From UBA2779 sp965232615 (GTDB lineage Bacteria > Spirochaetota > Spirochaetia > DSM-2461), in assembly GCA_965232615.1 (NCBI GenBank), contig OZ246985.1, forward strand, positions 2,356,001 through 2,420,000: 64,000 nt of DNA, written 5' to 3'. Under the pieces are notes generated by a model. It saw only the letters and a program-made list of their open reading frames with translations, did not search any database and was not told the DNA's origin. Each line of letters starts with the position of its first letter. Position 1 is the stretch's first letter. A program made the translations under genes and the position numbers. Below are positions 10,401 through 17,659 of this stretch, piece by piece.

Positions 10401-10911
10401 AGAAATTCCCCTCACCGAAGAGATCCCGGTAATACAGGGATTTGGACTTTGCTTTTTCCCAGTCACCATTGAATATAGCCCTTGGGATCTCTCCGCCAAG
10501 ACAGGCAGCCGAAGCCATCAATCCTTCATGGTGCAATTCCAGCAGTTCATCATCCACGCGTGGACGATAAAAAAAACCCTCCAGGAACCCTTTCGAAGTG
10601 AGCAGCATGAGGTTGCGGTATCCTGTTTCATTCTTCGCGTACAGTACAAGGTGATGATTCTTCGGGCCGCTGCCAGGTTTGGCGAATCGGCTTCCGGCAG
10701 CAACGTAAACTTCACAACCGATCACAGGATTCAGTCCCTTTGCCCGACATTCCCTTTCAAAATGTATTGCTCCAGACATGTTGCCATGGTCGGTAAGAGC
10801 AACATGCTTCATGCCCAGTTCCGAGGCTCTTTGAGCATAATCCCTGATGCGGCACGCTCCATCCAGCAGTGAGTAATCCGAATGATTATGAAGATGGACA
10901 AATCCACTCAT
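7438..10911 (-). CDS. dnaE: DNA polymerase III alpha subunit (DnaE)
   Basis: Replicative C-family DNA polymerase. Order: N-terminal PHP domain (FVHLHNHSDYSLLDG, ALTDHGN), palm with the catalytic PDFDIDF motif, fingers (GPGRGSGAGS, YQEQVM, GYGFNKSHAAAYS), HhH region (GLKGIKGMGEASV), and C-terminal OB fold (YTIMGLLRDVRFLYTRNNQKMATAELDD). 1157 residues from the chosen start. A start six codons earlier (10929) is possible, but GGGGAGGG lies 5 bases before the ATG at 10911, which favours MSGFVHLHN. Genes follow and precede it closely on the same strand. Confidence 0.96.
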   Translation of the reverse strand: MSGFVHLHNHSDYSLLDGACRIRDYAQRASELGMKHVALTDHGNMSGAIHFERECRAKGLNPVIGCEVYVAAGSRFAKPGSGPKNHHLVLYAKNETGYRNLMLLTSKGFLEGFFYRPRVDDELLELHHEGLMASAACLGGEIPRAIFNGDWEKAKSKSLYYRDLFGEGNFWLEVMNHGIEEEEIVRKGMRRLNQETGIPIIATNDVHFLNRDHANAHDVFICIATGKKQNEEKRLKTENPEFYFKTEEEMRDLFPDFPDAIENTVKLAERCDLTIPKPGPLLPHYDIPEEYSSPGSFLRHLAEIGLKERYPEIYAENRNSDEWKKIKVRLDYELKVIIDMGYSGYFLIVWDFIDWARKHDIPVGPGRGSGAGSIVAYSLKITDIDPLKYGLLFERFLNPERISMPDFDIDFCFERRSEVIEYVLRRYGRDNVAGICTFGTLKTKAVLKDVARVLDIPFNEANAISKLVPPIPAEYNEPGSRKRKMSVNWALDLAPELKKYRERGGVYEELFKISSILEGMNRHVSTHACGQVIGQSVLTDYVPIHKDPKTGDINSAYTMDIIEQCGLVKMDFLGLKTLTLLKNCELLIRKKIPDFDLDRIPEDDESTFTMLSKGHSEAIFQFESQGMQRILRDAKPSSIEDLIALNALYRPGPLKNIPRYIAAKRNRNTIVYPHPDLKQILEPTYGVIVYQEQVMKVAQIIAGFSLGKADILRNAMSKKKKEEMPKLKSEFLEGAARKGYSVELARSIFEMLEPFAGYGFNKSHAAAYSIIAYKTAYCKINFPAEFWAANLTNEISDADSLKLYLNYTRADGIKLLAPDVNRSEVIFTVSNDQIIYGLKGIKGMGEASVRAIIEAREKRGKFISLADFLEKVDSKALNRKVLEASILSGLFDPIEKHNRATLLHNVDRMLEIVSRKRKNDQLGQGTLFDDIEDDMETSFQYEEVEAWSSGELLVREQETLGLYVSGHPLDPYREIWEKTVNLNLSRFDSALNSKTYTIMGLLRDVRFLYTRNNQKMATAELDDYNGTIRLVVFSKALKDYESLLIEDTVVGIIGCVDNNSSNPSMKVTKVMKPEKLEVTGFPDIHVELDDMSYSEKTLMDFRTFIQDFPGPGQLYLHVPENGGRKIVKASKHLTLAVDDSSLEQIQNNSAVAAAWKE

Positions 10912-10960
10912 GGAACCCTCCCCATACAATGATAAGCAAGGAATGAAAATCTGTCACCCG

Positions 10961-11815
10961 TCATTGAGAAGCTCTGGAAAAGAATCCTTGAATAAGTTCC
11001 ATTGTTGTCTTCCTGTCATAGGGAAAACGATCCTGAAAAAGATTCATTCGATTCAATGCCTCATTGAGATTCTGTTTATCCTTCCCGGTGAAGGGAAGGG
11101 CGCGTCCCACCATGGCAGCTTCCAGTTCCAGATCATACTGGATGCCGATTTCTTCGTTGAATACGGCCATTCGAAAATCTGTGATAATGCCATTGTCAAT
11201 ACGGGCAAGGGCACAGAAGATAAAAAACCTTTCTTCATCGGTACCGGGATGGATTTTTACATATTTTCCTATGTTCCATGGACCGGTTGGAATACTGATT
11301 CGGGTGATAAGCCCTTCACGATGCAGATTGCTGGTGATGTGATGAATACCTGCCAGAGGAATTTTTTGACTTCTCGGACTTGATTCAATACGATGAAATA
11401 TTTTCCGTTGAGACCGGATTTCCACTTTGGCATCCAGAATTCTCAGTAACGGGAGAAGATCACCTGACTTCCCTTTCCAGGCCAGATGTCCCCCGATGGT
11501 GGCCTGAGAACGAATGGGCAACACCGCTATTCTGCCGATAGCGTCCTGTAATATGGGAATAGGGAGATTATGCCCAATCTCTGCGAGTCGATCCAGTGTT
11601 GTCATGGCTCCAATTTCCAGGGAATGATCGGTACGGATTGCCCGGTGCAACTCTTCAATACCTGAAAGTACAATCAGTGCTTCCGGAGCTTTCCTGGAAT
11701 GAAACGTTGTACCACCGGCCCAGTATTCCGCTTCGGGGTTTCTGGCGGCCATTCCCAGAGCTTCACTGACCGTTTGAGGAAAGCTCAGGAGGGGGGTATT
11801 TCTATCCGCCTGCAC
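10961..11815 (-). CDS. Molybdenum hydroxylase-type FAD-binding subunit
   Basis: 284 residues of the CoxM/XdhB-like flavoprotein family. Seen: FAD-binding AGGTTFHSRK (about residues 34-43), LEIGAMTTLDRLAEI (about 65-80) and RSQATIGGHLAWKGKSGDLLPLL (about 102-125), matching the family's TIGGN-SPAGD region. The region after about 130 is divergent. It would pass electrons from an Fe-S subunit to an acceptor. It overlaps the Fe-S subunit gene by 14 bases and lies 49 bases before dnaE. The substrate is unknown; the companion subunits lack expected active-site residues. Confidence 0.8.
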   Translation of the reverse strand: MQADRNTPLLSFPQTVSEALGMAARNPEAEYWAGGTTFHSRKAPEALIVLSGIEELHRAIRTDHSLEIGAMTTLDRLAEIGHNLPIPILQDAIGRIAVLPIRSQATIGGHLAWKGKSGDLLPLLRILDAKVEIRSQRKIFHRIESSPRSQKIPLAGIHHITSNLHREGLITRISIPTGPWNIGKYVKIHPGTDEERFFIFCALARIDNGIITDFRMAVFNEEIGIQYDLELEAAMVGRALPFTGKDKQNLNEALNRMNLFQDRFPYDRKTTMELIQGFFSRASQ

Positions 11816-12284
11816 TTAATCTCCCCTTGCGTTTCTCCGCGGAAAGTTTCATCGCACGGAGAATCCGCGGAGTTGCTGTGCAATCACATTCAATCGATGT
11901 CAACACCTCCAGGAGCTGTTTCGTGGAGGGATGAAGAGTGTGCCGTAGCAGGGATTCTGTCGCAATAGCTCGTGCCGGAGCACAGTTGTTACACAGCAGG
12001 GCATTGCTTTCCCTGAATCCGGCAAGAATGTCATTAAAGCTTTTCCGGGCTGCAATTCCTTCAATCGTCCAGACATCCCTGGACTGTAAATCAAAAATAG
12101 GCCGAATGCAGGAAAAAATTAGACGGTTGTCAACCAGTATGAAACAGGAGCCCCACTGCATACACCGGCATTGGGAACGCAGGGAGGAACAGTTGTATAC
12201 ATCAATCAGCGCCTCATTACACAGTTGATTGGGATCAACATCTCGACTGACGGAGTGTCCATTCAGATGGAAGGAAATTATCAT
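11802..12284 (-). CDS. Divergent two-[2Fe-2S] subunit of a molybdenum hydroxylase-like complex
   Basis: 160 residues, the usual length for CoxS/XdhC-type small subunits. The second (all-helical) cluster is intact: C98-x2-C101 and C133-x-C135. The first, plant-ferredoxin-type cluster is altered. The family has C-x4-C-G-x-C, but here the sequence is C39 RCMQ W44 GS C47, with Trp at the second ligand position and an extra Cys at 41; C59 fits the fourth ligand. A normal cluster is therefore doubtful unless C41 substitutes. The family's usual KxGC loop is also missing. Overlaps with both neighbours (4 and 14 bases) indicate one operon. Confidence 0.7.
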   Translation of the reverse strand: MIISFHLNGHSVSRDVDPNQLCNEALIDVYNCSSLRSQCRCMQWGSCFILVDNRLIFSCIRPIFDLQSRDVWTIEGIAARKSFNDILAGFRESNALLCNNCAPARAIATESLLRHTLHPSTKQLLEVLTSIECDCTATPRILRAMKLSAEKRKGRLSAGG

Positions 12285-14317
12285 GAATCAGGAATTCCCT
12301 GTTGTATGAGTTCCGGTACAACCGGCAGACTGTTGATTTTGTTTCCTGAAGCCTGCCTTACAGCCTGAATGAATGCGGCCGGAACCAGAAGCCAGGGAAG
12401 TGAAGAGACATCTCTGGATGGCCGCTTTACACTGTTTTTATAGAATTGAACATTGATTCTGGGTATAAGTGCTCCTTTTCTCAAACCTGTACACCACAAT
12501 AAGGCTTCTTCTACTGAGTTTTCAACAGCAGCAAGCGCATTATCCGGCAATATAAGCTGTCCTCCATCGATGCTAAGCCAGATTTGAACTGATTCCAGAC
12601 TTGAAGTTACAGTGGACAGTACAACTTCCACAATTCCCGCGCCCCATGAATAGAAATCAAAGGGAGAACCGGTCATTTCCTTCCAGTCCCAGGAAGTCTT
12701 GCTGCTTCTCCGATTTACCCGGTCTATGGTAATGGGTAATGCTTCCCTGAAACGGCGTTTGGAGAGATCTGAAAATGCCTGTTCAAGTTGACGGGTGTAA
12801 ACAGACACATGACTTCCAAGGATGGCAGGATCACATATTTTCCTGCTGGTTTCAAAGCGATAATCAAATTCCACATCGTTTTCATCGATTCCAAGAGCAT
12901 GGACAGCCATGGCTGTCCATGCCTTACGGAGAGGTACAGGAGCTTCAGACGGCATGAGTATCCGCAGTTTTCCTTCCATATCAAGCGTAATGGACAGGGC
13001 AGCGGACTGTGTCTCCCTGGAAGTATTTATCAAGCCATTGCCGAAGCCAGCACACGTCAATCCGATACCTCTTATATATTCTGGAACAAGATTCAGTTTC
13101 TCATAATTGAGACGGTTCTGATTATTGGAGGAGAATTTGCGCTCAAAATCAGATGGAGGAAACAGTTCCTCAAGGAGTTCTGGAACCGGGAAATTCCTTG
13201 GTAGAGAAATACCTCCCCCCATGGTTTGATGGGGTTCGGGAAGAATTCCGCGTTTCCATACCGAGGGAAGTAAATGGGAGCTTTCCGGCATGTGAGATGC
13301 CAGCAATTCTCCTGCCAGATATCCCAGTTCAAGTCCTGCCGCCGGGCCAAAACCTGCTGGCGACAGAGGATGATAATGTATACATCCCTTTATATGATAA
13401 TGAGGACAGGGATACAAACTGAAGATTCCCAGAATTATCCGATCGATAAGCTCTGATTCAAAGGGAAGGAATGCTCCGGTTTCAATTGAAACATCACCTT
13501 CAATGGCAAGGATATGGCCATTCGAGCCTACAGCTTTTCGGAGATAGAATTCGGCTCCTGGAATGACTGGGCCATGCAGAAACACCTCAGGTGTCATGTT
13601 GAGATGAACTGACTGCCTTGTTTTCAATGAGAGAAGCGCCGTGATGATGGCTGAAAATGCCGGAAAATAAAGATTGTCATGGATTCTCTGACTGGAACCA
13701 GGTTTGAGGGCTGATACTTTGACAGATTTATTCGGCAGCTGCAGCATTTGTTTGATTTGCTTTTGAATGAATGCCGGCCAGGAGGCTTCAAGATATAGAT
13801 GAAGAGAATTTCCATCTGCCAGACAGGTAACACTTTCAGACTTCATTTCCCTTTCTTTCAAGGGTATCAGAAGGGTCTCTTCAAAGACATAAGCCGCCTT
13901 CTTCATGATGTCCCCTGCTTCCCCTTTGTTTCGCAGGAATTCCTTTTCCATCGTCAAAGGTTTGTCATCTTCATCAATATCCAGCACAACATTTGACAAC
14001 CACTCATCGATGGCATCCAGGTTTTCCCCAGCAGCGGCCAGGATGGGCTGCCCCGGCCACAGGATTCTGTCTGTAGCCAGAACAGGCAGAGAGCATCCGC
14101 CGACTGTGAATTGTTGGGCGCCGGGAATACTCTCTTTAGTAACATAATGAAGACCGGATGGCTGCGGGGGAAGTTTTATGCCAGTGATTCGCCCTATTTT
14201 TTGTGAAGAGTACAGGATTCGCCCTTCCAACACCTTTTTCGGTGCAAAATCACCGGGTCTATTATATTGACTGGAAAACCTGTCCCTGAATTCACCATCA
14301 TCAACCATGCAGCTCAT
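12281..14317 (-). CDS. Divergent molybdopterin-binding (large) subunit, xanthine dehydrogenase/CoxL-like
   Basis: 678 residues, shorter than the usual 750-800. The N-terminus has the hammerhead domain (KKVLEGRILYS...GRITGIKLP, about 28-55; ILWPGQPILAAAGENLDAI, about 85-103). The C-terminus has AWTAMAVHALGIDENDVEF, SWGAGIVEVVLS and ENSVEEALLW, which match Ald_Xan_dh_C2. In active members a K-x-[VI]-G-E-[PS]-P segment carries the base Glu. Here the corresponding stretch reads RDVSSLPWLLVPAAF (from about 635), so Gly-Glu is replaced by Ser-Ser (about 638-639). The classical Q/GGFG and RGxG cofactor loops are also hard to find. Cofactor binding and hydroxylase activity are therefore uncertain. 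It overlaps the aminotransferase gene by 17 bases. Confidence 0.65.
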   Translation of the reverse strand: MSCMVDDGEFRDRFSSQYNRPGDFAPKKVLEGRILYSSQKIGRITGIKLPPQPSGLHYVTKESIPGAQQFTVGGCSLPVLATDRILWPGQPILAAAGENLDAIDEWLSNVVLDIDEDDKPLTMEKEFLRNKGEAGDIMKKAAYVFEETLLIPLKEREMKSESVTCLADGNSLHLYLEASWPAFIQKQIKQMLQLPNKSVKVSALKPGSSQRIHDNLYFPAFSAIITALLSLKTRQSVHLNMTPEVFLHGPVIPGAEFYLRKAVGSNGHILAIEGDVSIETGAFLPFESELIDRIILGIFSLYPCPHYHIKGCIHYHPLSPAGFGPAAGLELGYLAGELLASHMPESSHLLPSVWKRGILPEPHQTMGGGISLPRNFPVPELLEELFPPSDFERKFSSNNQNRLNYEKLNLVPEYIRGIGLTCAGFGNGLINTSRETQSAALSITLDMEGKLRILMPSEAPVPLRKAWTAMAVHALGIDENDVEFDYRFETSRKICDPAILGSHVSVYTRQLEQAFSDLSKRRFREALPITIDRVNRRSSKTSWDWKEMTGSPFDFYSWGAGIVEVVLSTVTSSLESVQIWLSIDGGQLILPDNALAAVENSVEEALLWCTGLRKGALIPRINVQFYKNSVKRPSRDVSSLPWLLVPAAFIQAVRQASGNKINSLPVVPELIQQGIPDS

Positions 14318-15632
14318 CCTTGATAACCCTTATTATACGGTTTTGCTCCCGTCTTTTCAGTCCGGGCCAGAGTGGTATCGAAAGCAGTCTGTTCCCCAGA
14401 TCTTCCGCGGCAGGATAATGGTCGGCATTCAATCGACAGCTTCTCTTCCAATAAGTCATACGGTGGAGGGGGATGAAATGGACAGAGGTACCGATTCCTT
14501 CCTGATAGAGCCGTCGGGCCAGAGCATCTCTCAGTGCCCCGTTTCTCAATTTCAACATGTAGAGATGCCATGAATGACCTTTGACATCCCTGGGAAGTTC
14601 CAGATTGTCAATACCATCAAGTTCCCTACTATATACACTGGCAAGGTTTCTCCGTAAACCAAGCAGATAGTTGCTTTTCGCCAGTTGAACCCGGCCGATG
14701 GCCGCGGCCAGATCCGTTAGATTGTACTTGTAACCCGGCTCCACAACATCATACTCCCAGGACTGGGCCCCTGCATGGTCTGTATATCGAGTCCATACAG
14801 TACGGTCTATTCCATGGATTCTCATGATTTTTATACGCTCATGGTATTTCTCATTATTGCTGACAATCATTCCACCCTCACCTGTTGTTATGGTTTTTGT
14901 AGCGTAGAATGAAAACACTCCTATATCGCCCAGAGTACCGGCAAAGCCTTCATCAGTACAGGAGGGAAAAGCATGAGCAGCATCTTCGATAATGCTGGTA
15001 GAAGCGGATACAGCGTCTCGAATAGCGTTGATATCGCATGGACAACCAGCCAGATGCACAGGTATGACAGCTTTCAGGTCCTGACCGACTTTGTTCAGGG
15101 CCTCAGGATCCATGTTACCATTTTCAGGATGAGAATCAATGAAAACAGGCTCTGCTCCAAGATACCGTATAACGGCTGCCGTTGAGGTAAAAGTAAGGGA
15201 GGGAACGGCCACCCTGTCCCCGGAACCAACCCCCAGGGCCTCCAGAGCCAGATGAAGTCCAGCCGTGGCAGAATTTACGGCAGCAGCCCACAGCTCCCGC
15301 CGAGGAGTAGCGCCCTTGAGGAATGAAGCAAATTCCTCTTCAAATAATGCCGTCTCTGATCCAGTCGTTAACCAGCCGCTCTTGATTACTCGCCTGGCAG
15401 CAGAGATTTCTTTCAGTCCTAAATGGGGTTTGAAGAAGGGAATGGACAGCCCAGGAGTCTGTCGGACTTTAAGACTTCGAGGCGATTTTTGATGATTTTT
15501 TCCTGATGCAAGGCGACAAAAACGGAGCGTAGCTGGGCTACGTGAGCATTTTGACAACGCAGAAGCAGGAAAAAAGGGCAATAATCGAGCCGTGAGGCGT
15601 AAGTCCGACAGGCTTCTAGTATTCCGGCTCAT
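14301..15632 (-). CDS. DegT/DnrJ/EryC1-type sugar aminotransferase with repeat-derived N-terminus
   Basis: PLP enzyme that aminates nucleotide keto-sugars in surface polysaccharide synthesis. The body from about residue 62 (LSIPFFKPHLG) is full length. It shows NSATAGLHLALEALGVGSGD (PLP phosphate site), EDAAHAFPS and the Schiff-base lysine K246 in ATKTITTGEGG. Residues about 5-58 are encoded by the family 2 repeat element at 15453-15617. The ATG at 15632 lies inside the end of capD, and there is no ATG, GTG or TTG close to the body. The true start is therefore either this ATG or a rare codon such as CTG before SIPFF. It pairs functionally with the upstream dehydratase/epimerase. Confidence 0.82.
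   Translation of the reverse strand: MSRNTRSLSDLRLTARLLPFFPASALSKCSRSPATLRFCRLASGKNHQKSPRSLKVRQTPGLSIPFFKPHLGLKEISAARRVIKSGWLTTGSETALFEEEFASFLKGATPRRELWAAAVNSATAGLHLALEALGVGSGDRVAVPSLTFTSTAAVIRYLGAEPVFIDSHPENGNMDPEALNKVGQDLKAVIPVHLAGCPCDINAIRDAVSASTSIIEDAAHAFPSCTDEGFAGTLGDIGVFSFYATKTITTGEGGMIVSNNEKYHERIKIMRIHGIDRTVWTRYTDHAGAQSWEYDVVEPGYKYNLTDLAAAIGRVQLAKSNYLLGLRRNLASVYSRELDGIDNLELPRDVKGHSWHLYMLKLRNGALRDALARRLYQEGIGTSVHFIPLHRMTYWKRSCRLNADHYPAAEDLGNRLLSIPLWPGLKRREQNRIIRVIKDELHG
15453..15617. repeat. Family 2 repeat element, complete copy
   Basis: 165 bp bounded by inverted ends AGGAGTCTGTCGGACTT (15453) and AAGTCCGACAGGCTTCT (15601-15617), matching at 15 of 17 positions. The interior has a short stem (CGTAGCTGGGCTACG) and the module GAGCATTTTGACAACGCAG also present in family 1. 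It lies across the capD/aminotransferase junction and supplies the last two bases of the capD TAG stop. It also keeps a frame open into the aminotransferase. Confidence 0.75.
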
Positions 15633-17085
15633 TCTCAGGGGCCTTTACAGTGGAAAAGTATTGGTTGATAAGCCGACGAAGATCATGACGGTTGCGAAAT
15701 AATTCCTTTTTATTCTCATGAAGAAAGACAATGGGGTCAAGGGATTCAAGGATCTGATCAACATGCTTATGAGCACTGGCCGGAAAGTTAACCTTTACTA
15801 TACGCGGGTATTCTGTTTCCTTCGGACTCTCATCAATCGACCAGAGACATTCCATCATCTTCTCACCAGGACGCATACCTGTGAAAATGATCGGAATAGT
15901 ATCTTCATCATATCCATAAAACTCTATCATCTGCCTTGCAAAGTCAACAATCCGCACAGGTTCACCCATGTCCAGCAGGTACAGACCCCCATCGGCTGCC
16001 AGACCTGCGGTCTTCAGAACCAGACTAATCGCTTCAGGGATGGTCATAAACCACCTGCGTGCATCGGGATGGGTTACGGTAACAGGACCGCCGGAAAAAA
16101 TCTGATTTTTGAAGAGAGGCATGATGCTTCCCCGTGAGCCGAGAACATTTCCGAAACGGACAACTGTAAATTCGCGGCCGCCCTCCCTCTGGGATAGAAC
16201 AATCATCTCCGCGATCCGTTTGCTGACACCGTAAACGGAAGATGGTTCCACAGCCTTATCGGTGGAAATAAGCACAAATCTTTCCGTACCCGCGTTGATG
16301 GCTGCTTCAACAAGATTTCGTGTTCCCATTACATTGTTCTTCATCACTTCAATGGGATTGTGCTCCATCATGGGAACATGCTTGTGAGCTGCTCCGTGAA
16401 AAACAATATCCGCTTTCAATCGGCCGAGAAGAAAATTGACATAATGCTTATCCTGAAGCTCTCCTATAACTGGAATAATCGTTGCTTTTTCTCCAACACC
16501 GGCATCCTGGAGACGTTTAATCTCCCGCTGAATGTTCCAGATACTGTTTTCACCATGTCCCAGAAGGTAGAGGCGTTCAGCTCCGCCATACAGAAGCTGG
16601 CGTGAGAGTTCACTTCCAATACTCCCACCTGCGCCTGTTACAAGAACCCGCTTCCCCCGGACATAGGATAAACTTTCCTTCAGATCAATAAGAACAGGCT
16701 CTCGACCCAATAAATCCTGTGGATCCATATCCCTCGCCTGAACAATGTGTGGATCCGCAGAAACAATCTGACTGATCGGAGGAAGTATTCTGATGCGTTG
16801 AAAATTCGCCTGCCTCAAAATTCGATGAACTTCTGAGAGCCTTTTTCTTGACTCGGAAGGGAGAGCGATTAGGACTTCAGCGTCCTGACCGCTGTCAAGA
16901 ATCCCCACACAGGAATCAATCGGACCAAAAACAGGGATATTATCAATCATTGTACCGATTGTTTCCCTGTCATCATCCAGAAACGCGACAACATGACTGT
17001 TGAAGCTGTTTTCCTGAATTTCCCGGGCTATAGATTGTGCGTATTGTCCAGCGCCGACAATATAGATTCGATTGCCCTTGACCAT
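15616..17085 (-). CDS. CapD-like nucleotide-sugar 4,6-dehydratase/epimerase (soluble form)
   Basis: 489 residues. The N-terminal Rossmann-like segment (IYIVGAGQYAQSIAREI, about 7-23) resembles the sugar-binding part of membrane-bound FlaA1/WbpM-type proteins but without the four transmembrane helices. An extended SDR domain follows with NAD motif VTGAGGSIGSELSRQL (about 149-164) and the active-site YGVSK (Tyr-x3-Lys) after STDKAVEPSSV. It likely makes the 4-keto sugar used by the adjoining aminotransferase for glycan or LPS-like surface sugars. Its TAG stop is completed by the family 2 repeat, so the original C-terminus may have been changed slightly. Confidence 0.85.
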   Translation of the reverse strand: MVKGNRIYIVGAGQYAQSIAREIQENSFNSHVVAFLDDDRETIGTMIDNIPVFGPIDSCVGILDSGQDAEVLIALPSESRKRLSEVHRILRQANFQRIRILPPISQIVSADPHIVQARDMDPQDLLGREPVLIDLKESLSYVRGKRVLVTGAGGSIGSELSRQLLYGGAERLYLLGHGENSIWNIQREIKRLQDAGVGEKATIIPVIGELQDKHYVNFLLGRLKADIVFHGAAHKHVPMMEHNPIEVMKNNVMGTRNLVEAAINAGTERFVLISTDKAVEPSSVYGVSKRIAEMIVLSQREGGREFTVVRFGNVLGSRGSIMPLFKNQIFSGGPVTVTHPDARRWFMTIPEAISLVLKTAGLAADGGLYLLDMGEPVRIVDFARQMIEFYGYDEDTIPIIFTGMRPGEKMMECLWSIDESPKETEYPRIVKVNFPASAHKHVDQILESLDPIVFLHENKKELFRNRHDLRRLINQYFSTVKAPENEPEY

Positions 17086-17168
17086 TCCGTCAATGTAGCA
17101 TTGAATTGCTGTCGGGGGAAGTGTAAACCTGTTCTCATTTTATTTCAGGAGTATCCGAAACTAATGAT

Positions 17169-17642
17169 ATGAGCAATTTCAAGATACTTACTCTCAGTCT
17201 CTTTTTGCTGACGAACAGCATTCTGACGGTATGGTCGGAGTCATTATTAATAGCAACCCATACCCGGGTGCCTCTGGAATCAATAAATAAAAATGAATGG
17301 GTAACCATTTCTTCAATGGAATCAGGCATTATGGACACACTGTTCGATGCTGGTCATGTATTTTTTAACATCTATAATCAACCGGGGGCAGATGGTGAGG
17401 GTATGACAACAGAGGACCTTATATCAATGTCTGGAAGACTTGATTCTGACTATCTTCTGGAGTTGATCCCGGATGAGTCTGGAACAGTCTGGAATCTGTA
17501 CAGAACCAATAACTCAAAACAACTGATAGAAAACCATGAGAATATATCTCAAATTAGCGATAGTTACAATTTTGAAAAGCGTTGGTATGCATTGGGTCAA
17601 ATTCTGGGTAGAGCCGTAACTGACGCTATTACCGTTCATTGA
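17169..17642 (+). CDS. Secreted protein of unknown function
   Basis: 157 residues with a signal peptide (MSNFKILTLSLFLLTNSILTVWS, cleavage about residue 23-24). The mature part has no recognised domain. It includes HTRVPLESINKNEWVTISSMESGIMDTLFDAGHVFFN and a later DYLLELIPDESGTVWNLYRTNNSKQL, a pattern compatible with a small alpha/beta periplasmic fold. It precedes the SPOR gene by 17 bases on the same strand, so the two are probably cotranscribed. AGGAG lies about 18 bases before the ATG, further than usual, so the start is moderately certain. Confidence 0.65.
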   Translation: MSNFKILTLSLFLLTNSILTVWSESLLIATHTRVPLESINKNEWVTISSMESGIMDTLFDAGHVFFNIYNQPGADGEGMTTEDLISMSGRLDSDYLLELIPDESGTVWNLYRTNNSKQLIENHENISQISDSYNFEKRWYALGQILGRAVTDAITVH

Positions 17643-17659
17643 AATCGGAGGTAGTAGAC

